This document shows positions 40,712-50,141 of a stretch of 64,000 bases of DNA, piece after piece. The notes below the pieces were generated by a model that was given only the letters and a program-made list of their open reading frames with translations, had not been told where the DNA came from and ran no database searches. How positions within the stretch are numbered: position 1 is the first letter of the stretch; every line of letters begins with the position of its first letter. Where the stretch lies: positions 161,761 to 225,760 of the forward strand of contig JAMASS010000005.1 in NCBI GenBank assembly GCA_024761205.1. The letters are read 5' to 3'. The translations under genes and the position numbers were made by a program. Source of the stretch: Limisphaerales bacterium (GTDB lineage Bacteria > Verrucomicrobiota > Verrucomicrobiia > Limisphaerales > AAA164-E04).

Positions 40712-42217
40712 TCAGACGCGGCGTTGCCACCACACGATGAGACCGACCGCGAAAACGGCGCCCGGGAGCACCATGAGCATGAGCCATTGCAGGCGCTTGA
40801 GATCTCGGTCTGGAACCGTCAGTTTGAACTCATACAACGGTTGCGGGCCGATCCCCTGTAAGAGGCGGAATTGATCGGTGAGCCAGCCGGCTGCGAGGGT
40901 GGCGAAATTGCGGTTGCCGTATTGTTGAATGCGGCTGTTGCTCAGAAAGAAGGAATCCCCGGCGACGAGGAGTCGGGTGCGCTGGGGCGATCGAGCGCTC
41001 GGAGTCGGCGCAAGCACTGTCTCAACGGCGCTCAGCACGGGAATGGCGCCGCGGCGATCTCGGTAGTGACTGAACTGCCATCGGCCGCCTTGCAGGTCTG
41101 ATCGTGTTACACCATTGGTTGAGGTGTAGGCGATTCCCTGACTAGTGAGTTCTCTGGATTGTATCAGCGCCTGCTGCGGCAAGGGGTAGATCGAGCGCGG
41201 AAGGAACATGAGTAAACCGGCTTTGGCGTCCGCCAAAGGGGTGGTCACCGGATGATCTTCGAAGTCGGCAATCGCCAAATCGCTACCCATTAATTTGTGA
41301 ATGTCGTCCACGACGTTCATGCTGACGTTGATTCCCCAGCGGCGCATCAGATCCTCCAAGCCAGTCAGTCCACCGAGGCCGTTGTAGTTGAAGAGCAACA
41401 GGAGGCATCCCCCTCCTTGGAGGAAGCGATCAATCTCTTGAATCTCTTCTTTGACCAGAGGGTGCCGAGGCCCGGCGATGATGAGCATCTTTGTGTCCGC
41501 TGGAATGGACCCGTCGTTGATGAGATGATGCGCTTGCACTTGGAAATTCTTCTCTTCCAGGGCTTGGCGGAATTCCGAGTATCCTTGAAGTCCTTCGCTC
41601 TCCAGATCATGTTCGCCGTGTCCCGTCAGATAGGCGATTTTGAAAGCTTCGCCCGAGGTGGTATTGAGGATGGCTGAGGTGAACAAGAGTTCACCTTTGA
41701 AGCCGACCCGTTTGACCTCGCGTTGCCCTTGAAGGAGAGCATTCGCGTGATCGATGGTTCGGTAGTCGCGGAGTTCTTGATGGGTGACTAACCGAAACCG
41801 CTTGCCAGCGTCAAATATTACCAGGTCCGAAGGGCTTCGATCTGCGAGCTCATAGCGTTCGGAGACCTCTAGGGCTGCCTGACGATCCCGAACGTAGTCC
41901 ACGTGTCGCACATTAACCAGGGGACTGCGATAAGCGTATTCTTTCAAGAGGCCATTGATTGAAGTGTGCAGCGCGGTGGCATCGTCGCGATTGGCGTAGA
42001 CGATCACGTCAACGTGATTCGTCAACCCATCGAGAATAGCTGCGGTCAAAGGTGAGAGATCAAATCGATTTTGTTGGGTCCACTTGACTCGTAGGGGATG
42101 TCGAGCTGCGAGATAATTGACGGTGCCGACGATGATTATCGCTGCGGCGAAGGAAACAACCATGTTGATGATCGTGACCGGGCGCCTCGTGACGGAAAAT
42201 GACGGCTTCGGACGCAT
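40712..42217 (-). CDS. GldG-like ABC transporter auxiliary protein
   Basis: A 501-residue protein with one membrane segment at each end (MVVSFAAAIIIVGTVNYLAA and MLMVLPGAVFAVGLIVWWQ) and a large periplasmic domain between them. It shows the ABC_transp_aux/GldG features: NRFDLSPLTAAILDGL, VDVIVYANRDDATAL, KIAYLTGHGEHDLES, KMLIIAGPRHPLVKEEI and GGCLLLLFNYNG. In Bacteroidota, GldA, GldF and GldG form a transporter needed for gliding; related loci in non-gliding bacteria have unknown substrates. The gene follows the permease by 7 bases. The frame is intact. Confidence 0.85.
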   Translation of the reverse strand: MRPKPSFSVTRRPVTIINMVVSFAAAIIIVGTVNYLAARHPLRVKWTQQNRFDLSPLTAAILDGLTNHVDVIVYANRDDATALHTSINGLLKEYAYRSPLVNVRHVDYVRDRQAALEVSERYELADRSPSDLVIFDAGKRFRLVTHQELRDYRTIDHANALLQGQREVKRVGFKGELLFTSAILNTTSGEAFKIAYLTGHGEHDLESEGLQGYSEFRQALEEKNFQVQAHHLINDGSIPADTKMLIIAGPRHPLVKEEIQEIDRFLQGGGCLLLLFNYNGLGGLTGLEDLMRRWGINVSMNVVDDIHKLMGSDLAIADFEDHPVTTPLADAKAGLLMFLPRSIYPLPQQALIQSRELTSQGIAYTSTNGVTRSDLQGGRWQFSHYRDRRGAIPVLSAVETVLAPTPSARSPQRTRLLVAGDSFFLSNSRIQQYGNRNFATLAAGWLTDQFRLLQGIGPQPLYEFKLTVPDRDLKRLQWLMLMVLPGAVFAVGLIVWWQRRV

Positions 42218-42224
42218 TGGAGGG

Positions 42225-42977
42225 TTAGAGCCAGCGGCGGGCCTCTACTGTCTGCCAGGTGAGATAGAGAAAGAGGGCGCTCCAGGTGACATAAAAGACA
42301 ATGTGCCGTGAATCCACGACACCGCGGACGAAGTCTTCTAGGTGGTGGAACAACGACGTGTAGGCGAAGATCTCCGCCCAGATGTTGCCGGAGGCAGGAA
42401 GTTGAAAGGTGACAAAACTTTGGAGAAAGAAAGTCATCCCCAAGGCGAAGCTGATCATCGCGGCAAGCATTTGGCTGCGGGTGAGGGATGAGGCAAAGCA
42501 GCCGATGGCCGTGTATAGGGCCCCAAGCAAGGCGATGCCGAGGAGACTCGACAATACAACTTGGTAGTCCAGTAGCGAGGTGTCTCCAAAAAACGGTCGA
42601 AGAATGAACATGTAACCGATGAAAGGAAGCCAAACTACAATAAAGAACAGCCATGCCCCGAGGAATTTAGCGATGACCACTTGCCACGATGTGACGGGAG
42701 CGGTCATGAGAGTTTCATAGGTCCCGGCGGACCGCTCGTGGGCATAAGTCCGCATGGTAATTGCCGGCGCGGCGAGAAGCACGATGAGCCAGAAAAAGGG
42801 GGTGCTGTAGAGCGCTTCGGTAATGGGGGAATCGATCGCCTGTCCGTTGACCGCCAGGATGACGGCTAGAAAGCTCATCCCGATAATCAGCATGACCGAG
42901 GCAATGATTGTGTACCCGCTCAGTGTCTGAAAGAAACCGGACAACTCTCGTCTAGTCAGAATGATTACTGTGGTCAT
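42225..42977 (-). CDS. ABC transporter permease (GldF/ABC-2 type)
   Basis: A 250-residue ABC-2 type permease with six hydrophobic segments (YTIIASVMLIIGMSFLAVILA, PFFWLIVLLAAPAITMRTYA, FLGAWLFFIVVWLPFIGYM, VVLSSLLGIALLGALYTAIG, MISFALGMTFFLQSFV, and a C-terminal one). The family motif ERSAGTYETLMTAPVTSWQVV follows the second segment. The start ATG 42977 overlaps the ATPase stop as ATGA, so the two are translationally coupled. I reject the upstream in-frame start at 43058 because it lies deep in the ATPase gene. Confidence 0.9.
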   Translation of the reverse strand: MTTVIILTRRELSGFFQTLSGYTIIASVMLIIGMSFLAVILAVNGQAIDSPITEALYSTPFFWLIVLLAAPAITMRTYAHERSAGTYETLMTAPVTSWQVVIAKFLGAWLFFIVVWLPFIGYMFILRPFFGDTSLLDYQVVLSSLLGIALLGALYTAIGCFASSLTRSQMLAAMISFALGMTFFLQSFVTFQLPASGNIWAEIFAYTSLFHHLEDFVRGVVDSRHIVFYVTWSALFLYLTWQTVEARRWL

Positions 42978-43927
42978 GTTGCCGGGGATCGAACCGTAAG
43001 GTGAGAGAATATCTCTTCGAGTGGATATTCGCGTCGGTGCAACTCTCGCAATCGCCACTGATGCTGATGCATCAAATCAAACACCTCCGTCCTGAGATCA
43101 CGCTGAGTCCGGCTGCGGATGACAAAGCGCGAAAAGGACGAGCCCAGCGTTTCGGTGGATACCTCGGACACCTCGTCTAGGCTTTGCAAGGCTTGCTGAA
43201 TCTCCTGCGCGGGTCCGGCAACCTCGGTGATGATTTCGGAGAATTCCCGAAAATGGGTTTGAAGGGTCTCGGTGGATTCATCGGTTAAGATGTGTCCTTG
43301 ATGAAGGATGATGACTCGATCGCAAGTGAGAGATACTTCCGGCAGGATATGGGTTGAGATGAGCACTGTCATTCTCGGCGCCAGCGATTTGATCAGTTCT
43401 CGGACGCTTCGGATTTGATTGGGATCCAACCCGGCAGTGGGTTCATCGAGAATGGCTAAGGCCGGTTCGTGAACTAGGGCGTCGGCGAGTCCGACTCGCT
43501 GGCGGTAACCCCGAGAGAGCTGACCGATGATGCGGTTCCGAACCTCCTGCAAGCCACAGGCCTCAATGACCTCATCCATGCGATGGCACTTGGTCCGAGG
43601 GAGCCGCTTCAAGCGTGCTCGAAAGCGGAGGTATTCTCGCACTCGCATTTCCAGAGGCAGGGGGTTGTTCTCCGGCATATAGCCAATGGCTTGTTGCACG
43701 GCTTGAGGGTCTCGGAAGACGTCATGCCCGGCCACGCGAACCGTGCCGGTCGTAGCGGACTGGTAAGTGGCCAGAATCCGTATGGTCGAACTTTTTCCCG
43801 CGCCGTTGGGTCCCAGAAAGCCAACAATTTCGCCTCGATTCACCTGAAAGGAAATATCGTTAACAGCTGTTTGACCTGAGTAACGCTTACTCAGGTTTTT
43901 GACTTCGATGACGCAATCACTATTCAT
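42974..43927 (-). CDS. ABC transporter ATP-binding protein (GldA-like)
   Basis: A 317-residue ATPase. Walker A is GPNGAGKS (residues 39-46), the Q-loop region is IGYMPENNPLP, the signature is LSRGYRQ, Walker B is ALAILDEPTAGLDP and the switch histidine is in ISTHILPE. After the ATPase core there is a C-terminal domain of about 90 residues as in GldA/NatA-type exporters. It powers the downstream permease and GldG-like partner, and the five-gene operon continues to DUF4340 and AsmA-like. A promoter should lie in 43928-43980; none was resolved. Confidence 0.9.
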   Translation of the reverse strand: MNSDCVIEVKNLSKRYSGQTAVNDISFQVNRGEIVGFLGPNGAGKSSTIRILATYQSATTGTVRVAGHDVFRDPQAVQQAIGYMPENNPLPLEMRVREYLRFRARLKRLPRTKCHRMDEVIEACGLQEVRNRIIGQLSRGYRQRVGLADALVHEPALAILDEPTAGLDPNQIRSVRELIKSLAPRMTVLISTHILPEVSLTCDRVIILHQGHILTDESTETLQTHFREFSEIITEVAGPAQEIQQALQSLDEVSEVSTETLGSSFSRFVIRSRTQRDLRTEVFDLMHQHQWRLRELHRREYPLEEIFSHLTVRSPAT

Positions 43928-43978
43928 GCAACGGCTCTGTGGAGTCTGCTCGAGCCAAAGGAGACGGCAAGGAAATCT

Positions 43979-44377
43979 TCAATTGAGTCGGAGCGGGATA
44001 TAGATCATCCGGCGCGAGATCTGATTGATAGTGCTCTTCCGTAGAACGAGTTTGGCCTTCAGTATCTTGGACCGTCCGGTATGCAGAATTGAAATCTCGA
44101 CCAGTGTTTTTCCGTGCGACAATGATTGCCGGAGCCCAGACTGGAGGCGGAGCGGGAGGGACGTTTGCGGTAGTAGGGGACCGAAGAAATTCCAGAGCAG
44201 GTCATTATAGAAGTCCCGGCGCTCAAAGGGAATTTCACTCTGAATATTGACGATGGTCGGCAGAAATTTCTCCACGGTCTTAACGGTGGCATCGCGGCGA
44301 AGATTCTTCCTTAGCGAGGAGTGTTCCTGTGAGGAGCAGGAAGCCCAGGCCGAGGGAGAAAACTTGGTCGTGAGCAT
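43979..44377 (-). pseudogene. HtrA/trypsin-like serine protease, N-terminal remnant
   Basis: From ATG 44377 the protein starts MLTTKFS. One frame then gives a clear signal peptide (SLGLGFLLLTGTLLAKEES), while the original frame resumes at RRDATVKTVEKFLPTIVNIQSEIPFERR and FYNDLLWNFFGPLL. The VEKFLPTIVNI pattern is typical of the mature N-terminus of DegP/HtrA proteases. Two compensating frameshifts destroy the signal peptide, and the catalytic domain (GNSGG, HVV) is absent; the frame ends at 43979. It is probably a truncated pseudogene. The assignment rests on a short region. Confidence 0.45.
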
Positions 44378-44532
44378 ACTTAATTCGGACGAGGGCTCCT
44401 TGAAAACCGCCTTGTTTAAGGAAGTTTAGAACGACTGGAAAGATTTGCCGTCTCTTCAAAAGAGGTAAAAAGGCTTCTAATGTTTTGATGGTAAATTTCA
44501 TGATGCTTCTGTACTTGAATGACTAACGACTA

Positions 44533-46020
44533 ATGGATTTTTCTTTAGATGCCTATCACGCTTGGTGTGATCGTCAAGATCGAGATTTTCTCCTGGCTGA
44601 CGAGGAGAGAGGAGGGGAGCCAGACGAACGGTTGATGCAGTACATTTGGCAGCATCAACGAATTCATCGCGACGCTTTGCAGACGGTGGATGGGCGGCGT
44701 TGTGAGGTGCTTCATCCGGGATTTTGGAATCGCGGGTCAGGACCGGATTTTACTCAGGCGTTGATTCGTCTTGATGGTGGGATGCTATTGAGCGGCGATG
44801 TTGAAATTGATCGAGCGGCAGCTGGGTGGCGAGCTCATGGACACGATCGGAACCCGAGTTTTGAAAACGTAGTCTTGCGGGTGGTTTGGTTCCCACCTCG
44901 CGAGCTAAGTTCCTCGATCCCGTTATTGGCGTTGGAGCCATCGGTGGATGGTTCGCCCTGTGAGATGAGCAGTGGCTTTGCCACCGATTCCTTTGCTTTA
45001 CCGGTGGAGTTTTTGGGAAAATGTCAGGTACCATTGTCCGGTCTCTCGACGGAGCAGGTGCAGGGGGTTCTCCGGGCGGTAGCGAAATCCCGGTTTCGGC
45101 AGAAGGCGGAACAGCTGCAGCTGCGGGCGTGCGATTTGGGGTGGCATCTGGCCCTGTGGGAAGGTCTGGTTGCCGGCCTCGGATACTCAAAGAATACTTG
45201 GCCAATGCGCCGAATCGGTGAGTTGACTCCGCGCTTGTTTAAAGGATTCCCTTCCGAGCCGTTGTGTTTCTGGTCGTCCCCGGAAGTCGAGGCTCGGCTC
45301 TTTGGCGTCGCAGGATTTCTGCCAGAGGATTCGAGCAGCCTTCAGCAGGCACATGTGGCCAGACTTTGGGATGTCTGGTGGCGGATTCGGGACGAATTCA
45401 GTGATGTGATTTTTCCGAATGCCATGTGGCACTTCGCCGGCCTCCGGCCCCATAACCATCCTCACCGACGGTTGGCGTTAGTAGCCCATTGGATTCAGCG
45501 GTTGGATTTTTTTCCACGCTTAGATGGTTGGTTCATGGAAGCCGCGCCTGATGAGTCTCTGGAGCTCTTGATGAATGCATTAACCGTGGAGGCCGCGCCC
45601 TTTTGGTCGAAACGATTCCACTTCAGGCGATCATCTTCCGGCGTCAGTCCGCTCATGATTGGTCATTCGAGAGCCATTGATTTGGCAGTGAATGTGATCC
45701 TGCCTTGGTTCTGGAGCCGCGCGCAGGCGGAGCAGAATGAGGCGTTGATGCAACGTGCCGAACAGTTGTTTTATTCCTTTCCTCGGAGCGAGGAGAATCG
45801 ATTGCTAAAAGATGGTTGTCGACGGCTATTGGGACGTGAGGATTTGAAAGTTCTGGTGACGGCTGCGGACCAACAGGGTCTGTTGCAGATCCTTCGGGAT
45901 TTCTGCGCGCATTCGAATGCCGTTTGTGATCGATGTCGATTTCCGGACCTCATCCGTTCCCTTGGGGTTGCTTACGCGATGTCGAACGAGCGAGATGCCG
46001 AGTTCTGTTTACCGCAATAA
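44533..46020 (+). CDS. DUF2851 family protein
   Basis: A 495-residue protein. The N-terminal part carries the DUF2851 signature: ERLMQYIWQHQRI, VLHPGFWNRGSGPDFTQALI, LLSGDVEID and HGHDRNPSFENVVLRVVWF, with GDVEI-x-HGHD resembling a nuclease-like metal site. The C-terminal half includes RPHNHPHRRLALVAHW and CDRCRFPDL. The family is widespread in Bacteroidota and Verrucomicrobiota; its biochemical role is unknown to me. The gene is transcribed away from the HtrA remnant and is followed by a hairpin. Confidence 0.85.
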   Translation: MDFSLDAYHAWCDRQDRDFLLADEERGGEPDERLMQYIWQHQRIHRDALQTVDGRRCEVLHPGFWNRGSGPDFTQALIRLDGGMLLSGDVEIDRAAAGWRAHGHDRNPSFENVVLRVVWFPPRELSSSIPLLALEPSVDGSPCEMSSGFATDSFALPVEFLGKCQVPLSGLSTEQVQGVLRAVAKSRFRQKAEQLQLRACDLGWHLALWEGLVAGLGYSKNTWPMRRIGELTPRLFKGFPSEPLCFWSSPEVEARLFGVAGFLPEDSSSLQQAHVARLWDVWWRIRDEFSDVIFPNAMWHFAGLRPHNHPHRRLALVAHWIQRLDFFPRLDGWFMEAAPDESLELLMNALTVEAAPFWSKRFHFRRSSSGVSPLMIGHSRAIDLAVNVILPWFWSRAQAEQNEALMQRAEQLFYSFPRSEENRLLKDGCRRLLGREDLKVLVTAADQQGLLQILRDFCAHSNAVCDRCRFPDLIRSLGVAYAMSNERDAEFCLPQ

Positions 46021-46140
46021 GAGGGTGCGATTCAACGTGCCGGGGCTGCGCGGGCAGGTGCGGCGAGAGTCTCTGGAGCCGTCCGCCTTCGCTGGGCTAC
46101 GGAGGAGGGCTACGGCCGGTAGAACGCCTTGTCCTCCCCT

Positions 46141-46164
46141 GAGACTCCGTCTCGACGGAGTCTC
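46141..46164. terminator. Hairpin downstream of the DUF2851 gene
   Basis: A perfect 10-bp inverted repeat (GAGACTCCGT / ACGGAGTCTC) with a 4-base loop lies between the convergent ends of DUF2851 (46020) and DUF2203 (46203). There is no strong T tract on either side, so it may be a bidirectional terminator-like or transcript-stabilising hairpin. Confidence 0.45.
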
Positions 46165-46202
46165 GCCCCAAAGCGTAATGCTTTTTGTCGCGCTAGCGGG
46201 TT

Positions 46203-46586
46203 TCAAAGCGGCTCGCGGCCGGCGAAGCCAGCATCGAGTTCGTGCCAGTAGCCAATGTCCTCTTCACCGTTTTCCCAGCACAGAAAAACCTCTTCTCCCG
46301 CTCTGAGGTGCGGGAAGTCGATGAGTCCTCGGTCGAGATCCTTAAGCTGAATATCTCTAGCTCGGAACTCTCCGAGAATTTTTTGGAATTTCACGATGGC
46401 GCGCAATTGATCATTGACGATGTTGCCCCCGAGATCGGCGCCAGTTTTAAGGCGGCTTTCAAGCAGGTGATCCACCTTGCTCAATTCGTCGCGGAGTTGA
46501 AGTAAAGCCTCTAGCCACTCTTGGATTTTGGGAAGCAGTTCTCTTGCTTCGCCGATCGAGTAGTGCTTTCGAAAGTGATAGGGCAT
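46203..46586 (-). CDS. DUF2203 family protein
   Basis: A 127-residue cytoplasmic protein matching DUF2203. It opens HYSIGEARELLPKIQEWLEAL, has helical coiled-coil character in the first 60 residues and the family end IQLKDLDRGLIDFPHLRAGEEVFLCW with GYWHELDAGFAGREP. It starts 8 bases after the stop of the TPR gene, so the two are co-transcribed. The function is not established. Confidence 0.85.
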   Translation of the reverse strand: MPYHFRKHYSIGEARELLPKIQEWLEALLQLRDELSKVDHLLESRLKTGADLGGNIVNDQLRAIVKFQKILGEFRARDIQLKDLDRGLIDFPHLRAGEEVFLCWENGEEDIGYWHELDAGFAGREPL

Positions 46587-46594
46587 GGCTGGCG

Positions 46595-48286
46595 TTATGA
46601 CGATGCGGATGAGTCTTGCTCGAGCTCCTTAAGTTTGCGGAATATCTTGTCGTTAAACTCCAGCTCGAGGGAGCGCTTCCAAGCCTCGATTGCCTTGTCG
46701 TTGTCGCCGAGGGCGTTGTAAGTGTCCCCAAGATGATCCAGGATGACGGGATCGGCCTGTTCGAGGCCGGCTTCGGCATTGAGGAGGTGGAACAGGGCCT
46801 GCTTATGGTTTCCTTGTTGATAGAGGACCCAGCCCATGCTGTCTTGAATCGCTGGGTTCTCCGGCGCCAGTTCCAAAGCGCGTTGGATCCATTCGGATGC
46901 TTGTCTGAGTTTCTTGCCTTGTTCCGCCCACATGTAGCCCAGGTAATTCAAGGTTACCGGGTTGTCCGGATTGGTCTCTAGGCTTTTGAGAAACTTCTGT
47001 TCCGCTGTGGTGTAATTGCCGTTTCGCTCATGCATGGAACCGAGCTGAAAATAGAAGAAAGGCGTGAGCCTTTGGGGAGCTTGTTTCGTCGCGATTTTTT
47101 CTGCTTCAATCAGATGATTCAGTGCCTCCTTGGTTCGACTCAAGCTCGCCAGAGCGATACCGGTGTAAAACTCGCCTTGGAAGCGTTTAGGAAAGCGGAT
47201 GCGCGCTCGCGTCAGGATTTCCAAAGCTTGGCGAGGCTGGCGGTTGTTGAGATGTAGACCGGATATTTCATAGTAAAGAGGTTCGAATTCCGGTTGAATT
47301 TCAATGACCTTGCCGTAGTGCGAAATGGCTTCCTCGTATGCTTGATTCTCGGTAGCGATGGAGCCCAATAGGTAGTGCGTCGAGGCGTTTCGAGGATTGA
47401 TCGATAAGAGAGTCTCCAGTTGTTCGACCGCCAGTTCGGTTTTGCCATCGCGGAGATAGAGACCGACGAGTTTTTCTCGCGCCATCGTTGTTTCTGGAGC
47501 CATGTTCAGGACGTCGCGGAGAAGTTGTTGGGCGATCCCAAGTTCTCCGGCAAAAGTGAAGCCGTCGGCGAGCAGGATTTTGTCTTCAGGCGCGTCGAGT
47601 TCGAAGTTTTGGGTTCGTTCCAGGAGTTTCTCCAGTTCAGGGCTGACGGTCGCCAGCAAATCGGGTGATGTCGCGAGGCATTGGAGATACAGGCCGACCA
47701 ATCCCACCAACTGCTTGCCATTCAGACTGGGCAGGGCAACACCATCGCGAACCAGGCTGAGCGCCGTTTCGACTTCTTTCGCTTTGAGACGAGCGGTCAC
47801 AATTTCCCGTCTGGCCTGGGTGTTCCCGGGAGAAATTTTGATGGCTTCAGTAAAGGCGGCCAGAGCCTCGGGTTCCTGGCCCAGTGCCCGAAGCGCTTCC
47901 CCCTTTCTCACCAGTAACTCAACTGGGGGATTTTCTTGCTGTATCGCCGTCTTGAGGGCCTGGAGGGATAAGGCAGCTAGGTTCCATTCCAAGAGTTTCT
48001 CAGAAACGCGAAGGACGAGAGCGACGTTACCGGGGTCCGTTTGAATTGCTTGGATCAATTCCTGAGCGGACGCCTCGATCTCACCCTTGGCATGGCGGCT
48101 GATACCGGCAGCATAGTGGGCATTGGCTTGGATACGTCGCTCGGTCAGGTCGACGTCAACCGGCTCGCCAAGGAGCGTAACATCGGTATCCGGTTGGGGG
48201 GCTTGGGTGTTGACGGTCCATTGGCCGACAGGGACGGCGAGCAACACCGTTGCGGTCAGGGTGGGGAGCATTCTGTGGTGCTTCAT
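46595..48286 (-). CDS. Exported tetratricopeptide repeat protein
   Basis: A 563-residue protein with a signal peptide (MLPTLTATVLLAVPVGQ) and about a dozen TPR units across residues 50-550, such as ALGQEPEALAAFTEAIKISPGN, NPVTLNYLGYMWAEQGKKL and LGDTYNALGDNDKAIEAWKRSL. TPR arrays make scaffolds for protein-protein contacts; with the signal peptide it should be periplasmic or outer-membrane-associated, like PEP-CTERM or secretion-linked TPR proteins. The partner is unknown. The frame is intact. Confidence 0.85.
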   Translation of the reverse strand: MKHHRMLPTLTATVLLAVPVGQWTVNTQAPQPDTDVTLLGEPVDVDLTERRIQANAHYAAGISRHAKGEIEASAQELIQAIQTDPGNVALVLRVSEKLLEWNLAALSLQALKTAIQQENPPVELLVRKGEALRALGQEPEALAAFTEAIKISPGNTQARREIVTARLKAKEVETALSLVRDGVALPSLNGKQLVGLVGLYLQCLATSPDLLATVSPELEKLLERTQNFELDAPEDKILLADGFTFAGELGIAQQLLRDVLNMAPETTMAREKLVGLYLRDGKTELAVEQLETLLSINPRNASTHYLLGSIATENQAYEEAISHYGKVIEIQPEFEPLYYEISGLHLNNRQPRQALEILTRARIRFPKRFQGEFYTGIALASLSRTKEALNHLIEAEKIATKQAPQRLTPFFYFQLGSMHERNGNYTTAEQKFLKSLETNPDNPVTLNYLGYMWAEQGKKLRQASEWIQRALELAPENPAIQDSMGWVLYQQGNHKQALFHLLNAEAGLEQADPVILDHLGDTYNALGDNDKAIEAWKRSLELEFNDKIFRKLKELEQDSSASS

Positions 48287-48518
48287 GGCAGGGCAATTGA
48301 AACTTTAAGGAAACTCCGAACAGGCACAGAGTGCATCCACGGGGTTTGCAGGCGCCCGGGCGCTGCCAAGCCAGACTTTTGAGGCGCCGCCAGCGTGCTG
48401 GCAATTTTGCGCCTTGAGCCTGAACGCCGGATACTGGTTCAGAAGTTCCTTAAATGGAAAGCGGCTTGTCGCAGCAGTCGGTCCTACAAAATCCTGTGTG
48501 AGACCGAAGCGTAGGCGT

Positions 48519-48620
48519 TTATTTCTGCCAGGTACGCTTCTTGTGGCGATTGGCGCGAAGCTTCTTGCGGCGTTTATGCTTATTGATCTTGGCTTTTCGT
48601 CGTTTCTTTAATGACCCCAT
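48519..48620 (-). CDS. AURKAIP1/COX24-type small ribosome-associated protein (33 aa)
   Basis: The short frame starts at ATG 48620 ([20 protein letters not shown]) and ends RHKKRTWQK with TAA at 48519-48521. Of 33 residues, 17 are lysine or arginine. The KKRR-K-x-KHxRRKxLRxxRHxxR pattern is that of the AURKAIP1/COX24 domain family, related to the mitochondrial ribosomal protein mS38 and to the tiny bS22-type proteins of bacteria. It probably binds rRNA in the small ribosomal subunit. It is easily missed by gene callers because of its size. It lies between hisG and the TPR gene on the same strand. Confidence 0.85.
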   Translation of the reverse strand: MGSLKKRRKAKINKHKRRKKLRANRHKKRTWQK

Positions 48621-48645
48621 AAGAGATATATCTTCAGACCGCTTA

Positions 48646-49530
48646 CTAATAAACCACTTTATTTAGTGGATATTCAATGATCCCTTCGGCTCCGAGCTGC
48701 TTCAACTGCGGGATAATTTCGCGTACAATTGGCTCGTCGATTACCGTCTCTACCGCCACCCAGCCGGATTGACTCAGATGGGAAACGGTTGGATTACGCA
48801 ATGCGGGCAAACTTTGCAATAATTTTGGCAAATTCTTTTCCTTGATGTTGAGTTTCAAGCCCACTTTGGTTTCGGCGTCGAGCGCACCTTGGAGGAGCAT
48901 GGCCAGGGTTTCCAGCTTGCGGCGCTTCCAGGGATTCTTCCAGGCGTCTTGATTGGCAATGAGTCTGGGCGTTGAACGCATGAGCGTATCGACTATCCTT
49001 AGCTTGTTGGCTCTGAGCGATGAGCCGGTCTCAGTGATTTCCACGATGGCGTCGACTAGTTCGTGGGCTTTGACTTCTGTTGCGCCCCATGAGAACTCAA
49101 CCTTTGCTTTGACCTTGTGCTTGCGGAGATATTTTTTGGTCAGGTTCACAACCTCCGTGGCGATGTGTTTGCCGGCAAGATCCTGGGTGGATTTGATCGG
49201 TGATTTCTCAGGAACGGCCAACACCCAGCGCGCCGCCTGTCGGGTGGCTTTGCTGAAAAGGAATTCGCTAATTTCATGAACCTTGGAGTTGTTTTCCTCG
49301 ATCCAATCTTTGCCGGTGATCCCGCAATCGAGGTAACCATGTTCCACATAGCGGCTGACCTCCTGAGCGCGAATAAGGCGGATGTTGAGCTCTTCGTCAT
49401 CGACGTAGGGCAGGTAGGAGCGGCTGCTGACCAAGATATTGTAGCCGGCCTTGGCCATCTTCTCGATCGTGGACTGTTGCAGGCTCCCTTTGGGAAGACC
49501 GAATCTTAGGATTTTGGCGTTCTTTTTCAT
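48646..49530 (-). CDS. hisG: ATP phosphoribosyltransferase, long form
   Basis: First enzyme of histidine synthesis; it condenses ATP and PRPP to phosphoribosyl-ATP in the cytoplasm. It has 294 residues from ATG 49530, which overlaps the purN stop as ATGA. Blocks seen are [42 protein letters not shown], the PRPP-binding segment [16 protein letters not shown], and [18 protein letters not shown]. The extra C-terminal regulatory domain ([29 protein letters not shown]) marks the long, hexameric, HisZ-independent form. I reject the start at 49557, which lies inside purN. Confidence 0.95.
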   Translation of the reverse strand: MKKNAKILRFGLPKGSLQQSTIEKMAKAGYNILVSSRSYLPYVDDEELNIRLIRAQEVSRYVEHGYLDCGITGKDWIEENNSKVHEISEFLFSKATRQAARWVLAVPEKSPIKSTQDLAGKHIATEVVNLTKKYLRKHKVKAKVEFSWGATEVKAHELVDAIVEITETGSSLRANKLRIVDTLMRSTPRLIANQDAWKNPWKRRKLETLAMLLQGALDAETKVGLKLNIKEKNLPKLLQSLPALRNPTVSHLSQSGWVAVETVIDEPIVREIIPQLKQLGAEGIIEYPLNKVVY

Positions 49531-50141
49531 GCTTGTCGTTGGGTGGTCCGACCGCAAATCTTTATCCGTCCGCTGATCAGATCATTCAGTGCCTGGGGAT
49601 ACAGCCGGTGTTCGGTCGCCTTGATGCGCTCGTGAAGCCTTTGCGCGGTATCGCCTTCTTCGATGCGAACTGCCTCTTGGGCGATGATGGCGCCGGTATC
49701 GATTCCTTGATCCACCACGTGAACCGTGGCGCCGGTGACCTTAGCGCCGAATTCAATAGCCTGAGCCGCGGCACCGAGGCCCGGAAACGAAGGCAGAAGT
49801 GATGGGTGAATATTCACGATCCGCTCCGGAAACGCTCTGAGAGAATTGCTTTTGATGATCCGCATGAATCCGGCCAGCACGACCCAATCGACCGCCGCAG
49901 CTTGCAATTGTCGGATGAATTCACTTTCCGCCGAATCATCGAGTTTGGTGCGATATTGCCCGGGAGCGATATAGGCGTGGGAGATGTTCCGCTCCTTGGC
50001 GAGTTTTAAGATGCCGGAATCTTCGACGTCACTGAGCACCAGCGCAACTTCGGCAGCAAGCACGCCGGAGCGACAGCTATCATCGATTGCTGCCATGTTC
50101 GATCCCTCTCCAGATCCCAGAATGCCGAGCTTTGCTGCCAT
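49527..50141 (-). CDS. purN: Phosphoribosylglycinamide formyltransferase
   Basis: Third step of purine synthesis; it transfers a formyl group from 10-formyl-THF to GAR. It has 204 residues, normal for PurN. The substrate loop [11 protein letters not shown] (residues 9-19) and LAGFMRII precede the catalytic set N110 and H112 in [12 protein letters not shown] and D148 in GIDTGAI, matching the Asn/His/Asp triad of E. coli PurN. The stop overlaps the hisG start (ATGA), so the two are coupled. Confidence 0.95.
   Translation of the reverse strand: MAAKLGILGSGEGSNMAAIDDSCRSGVLAAEVALVLSDVEDSGILKLAKERNISHAYIAPGQYRTKLDDSAESEFIRQLQAAAVDWVVLAGFMRIIKSNSLRAFPERIVNIHPSLLPSFPGLGAAAQAIEFGAKVTGATVHVVDQGIDTGAIIAQEAVRIEEGDTAQRLHERIKATEHRLYPQALNDLISGRIKICGRTTQRQA

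Noticed and set aside
42977-43058. Earlier start for the ABC permease
   Set aside because: It lies inside the ATPase gene, whereas ATG 42977 gives an ATGA overlap and a normal permease N-terminus.
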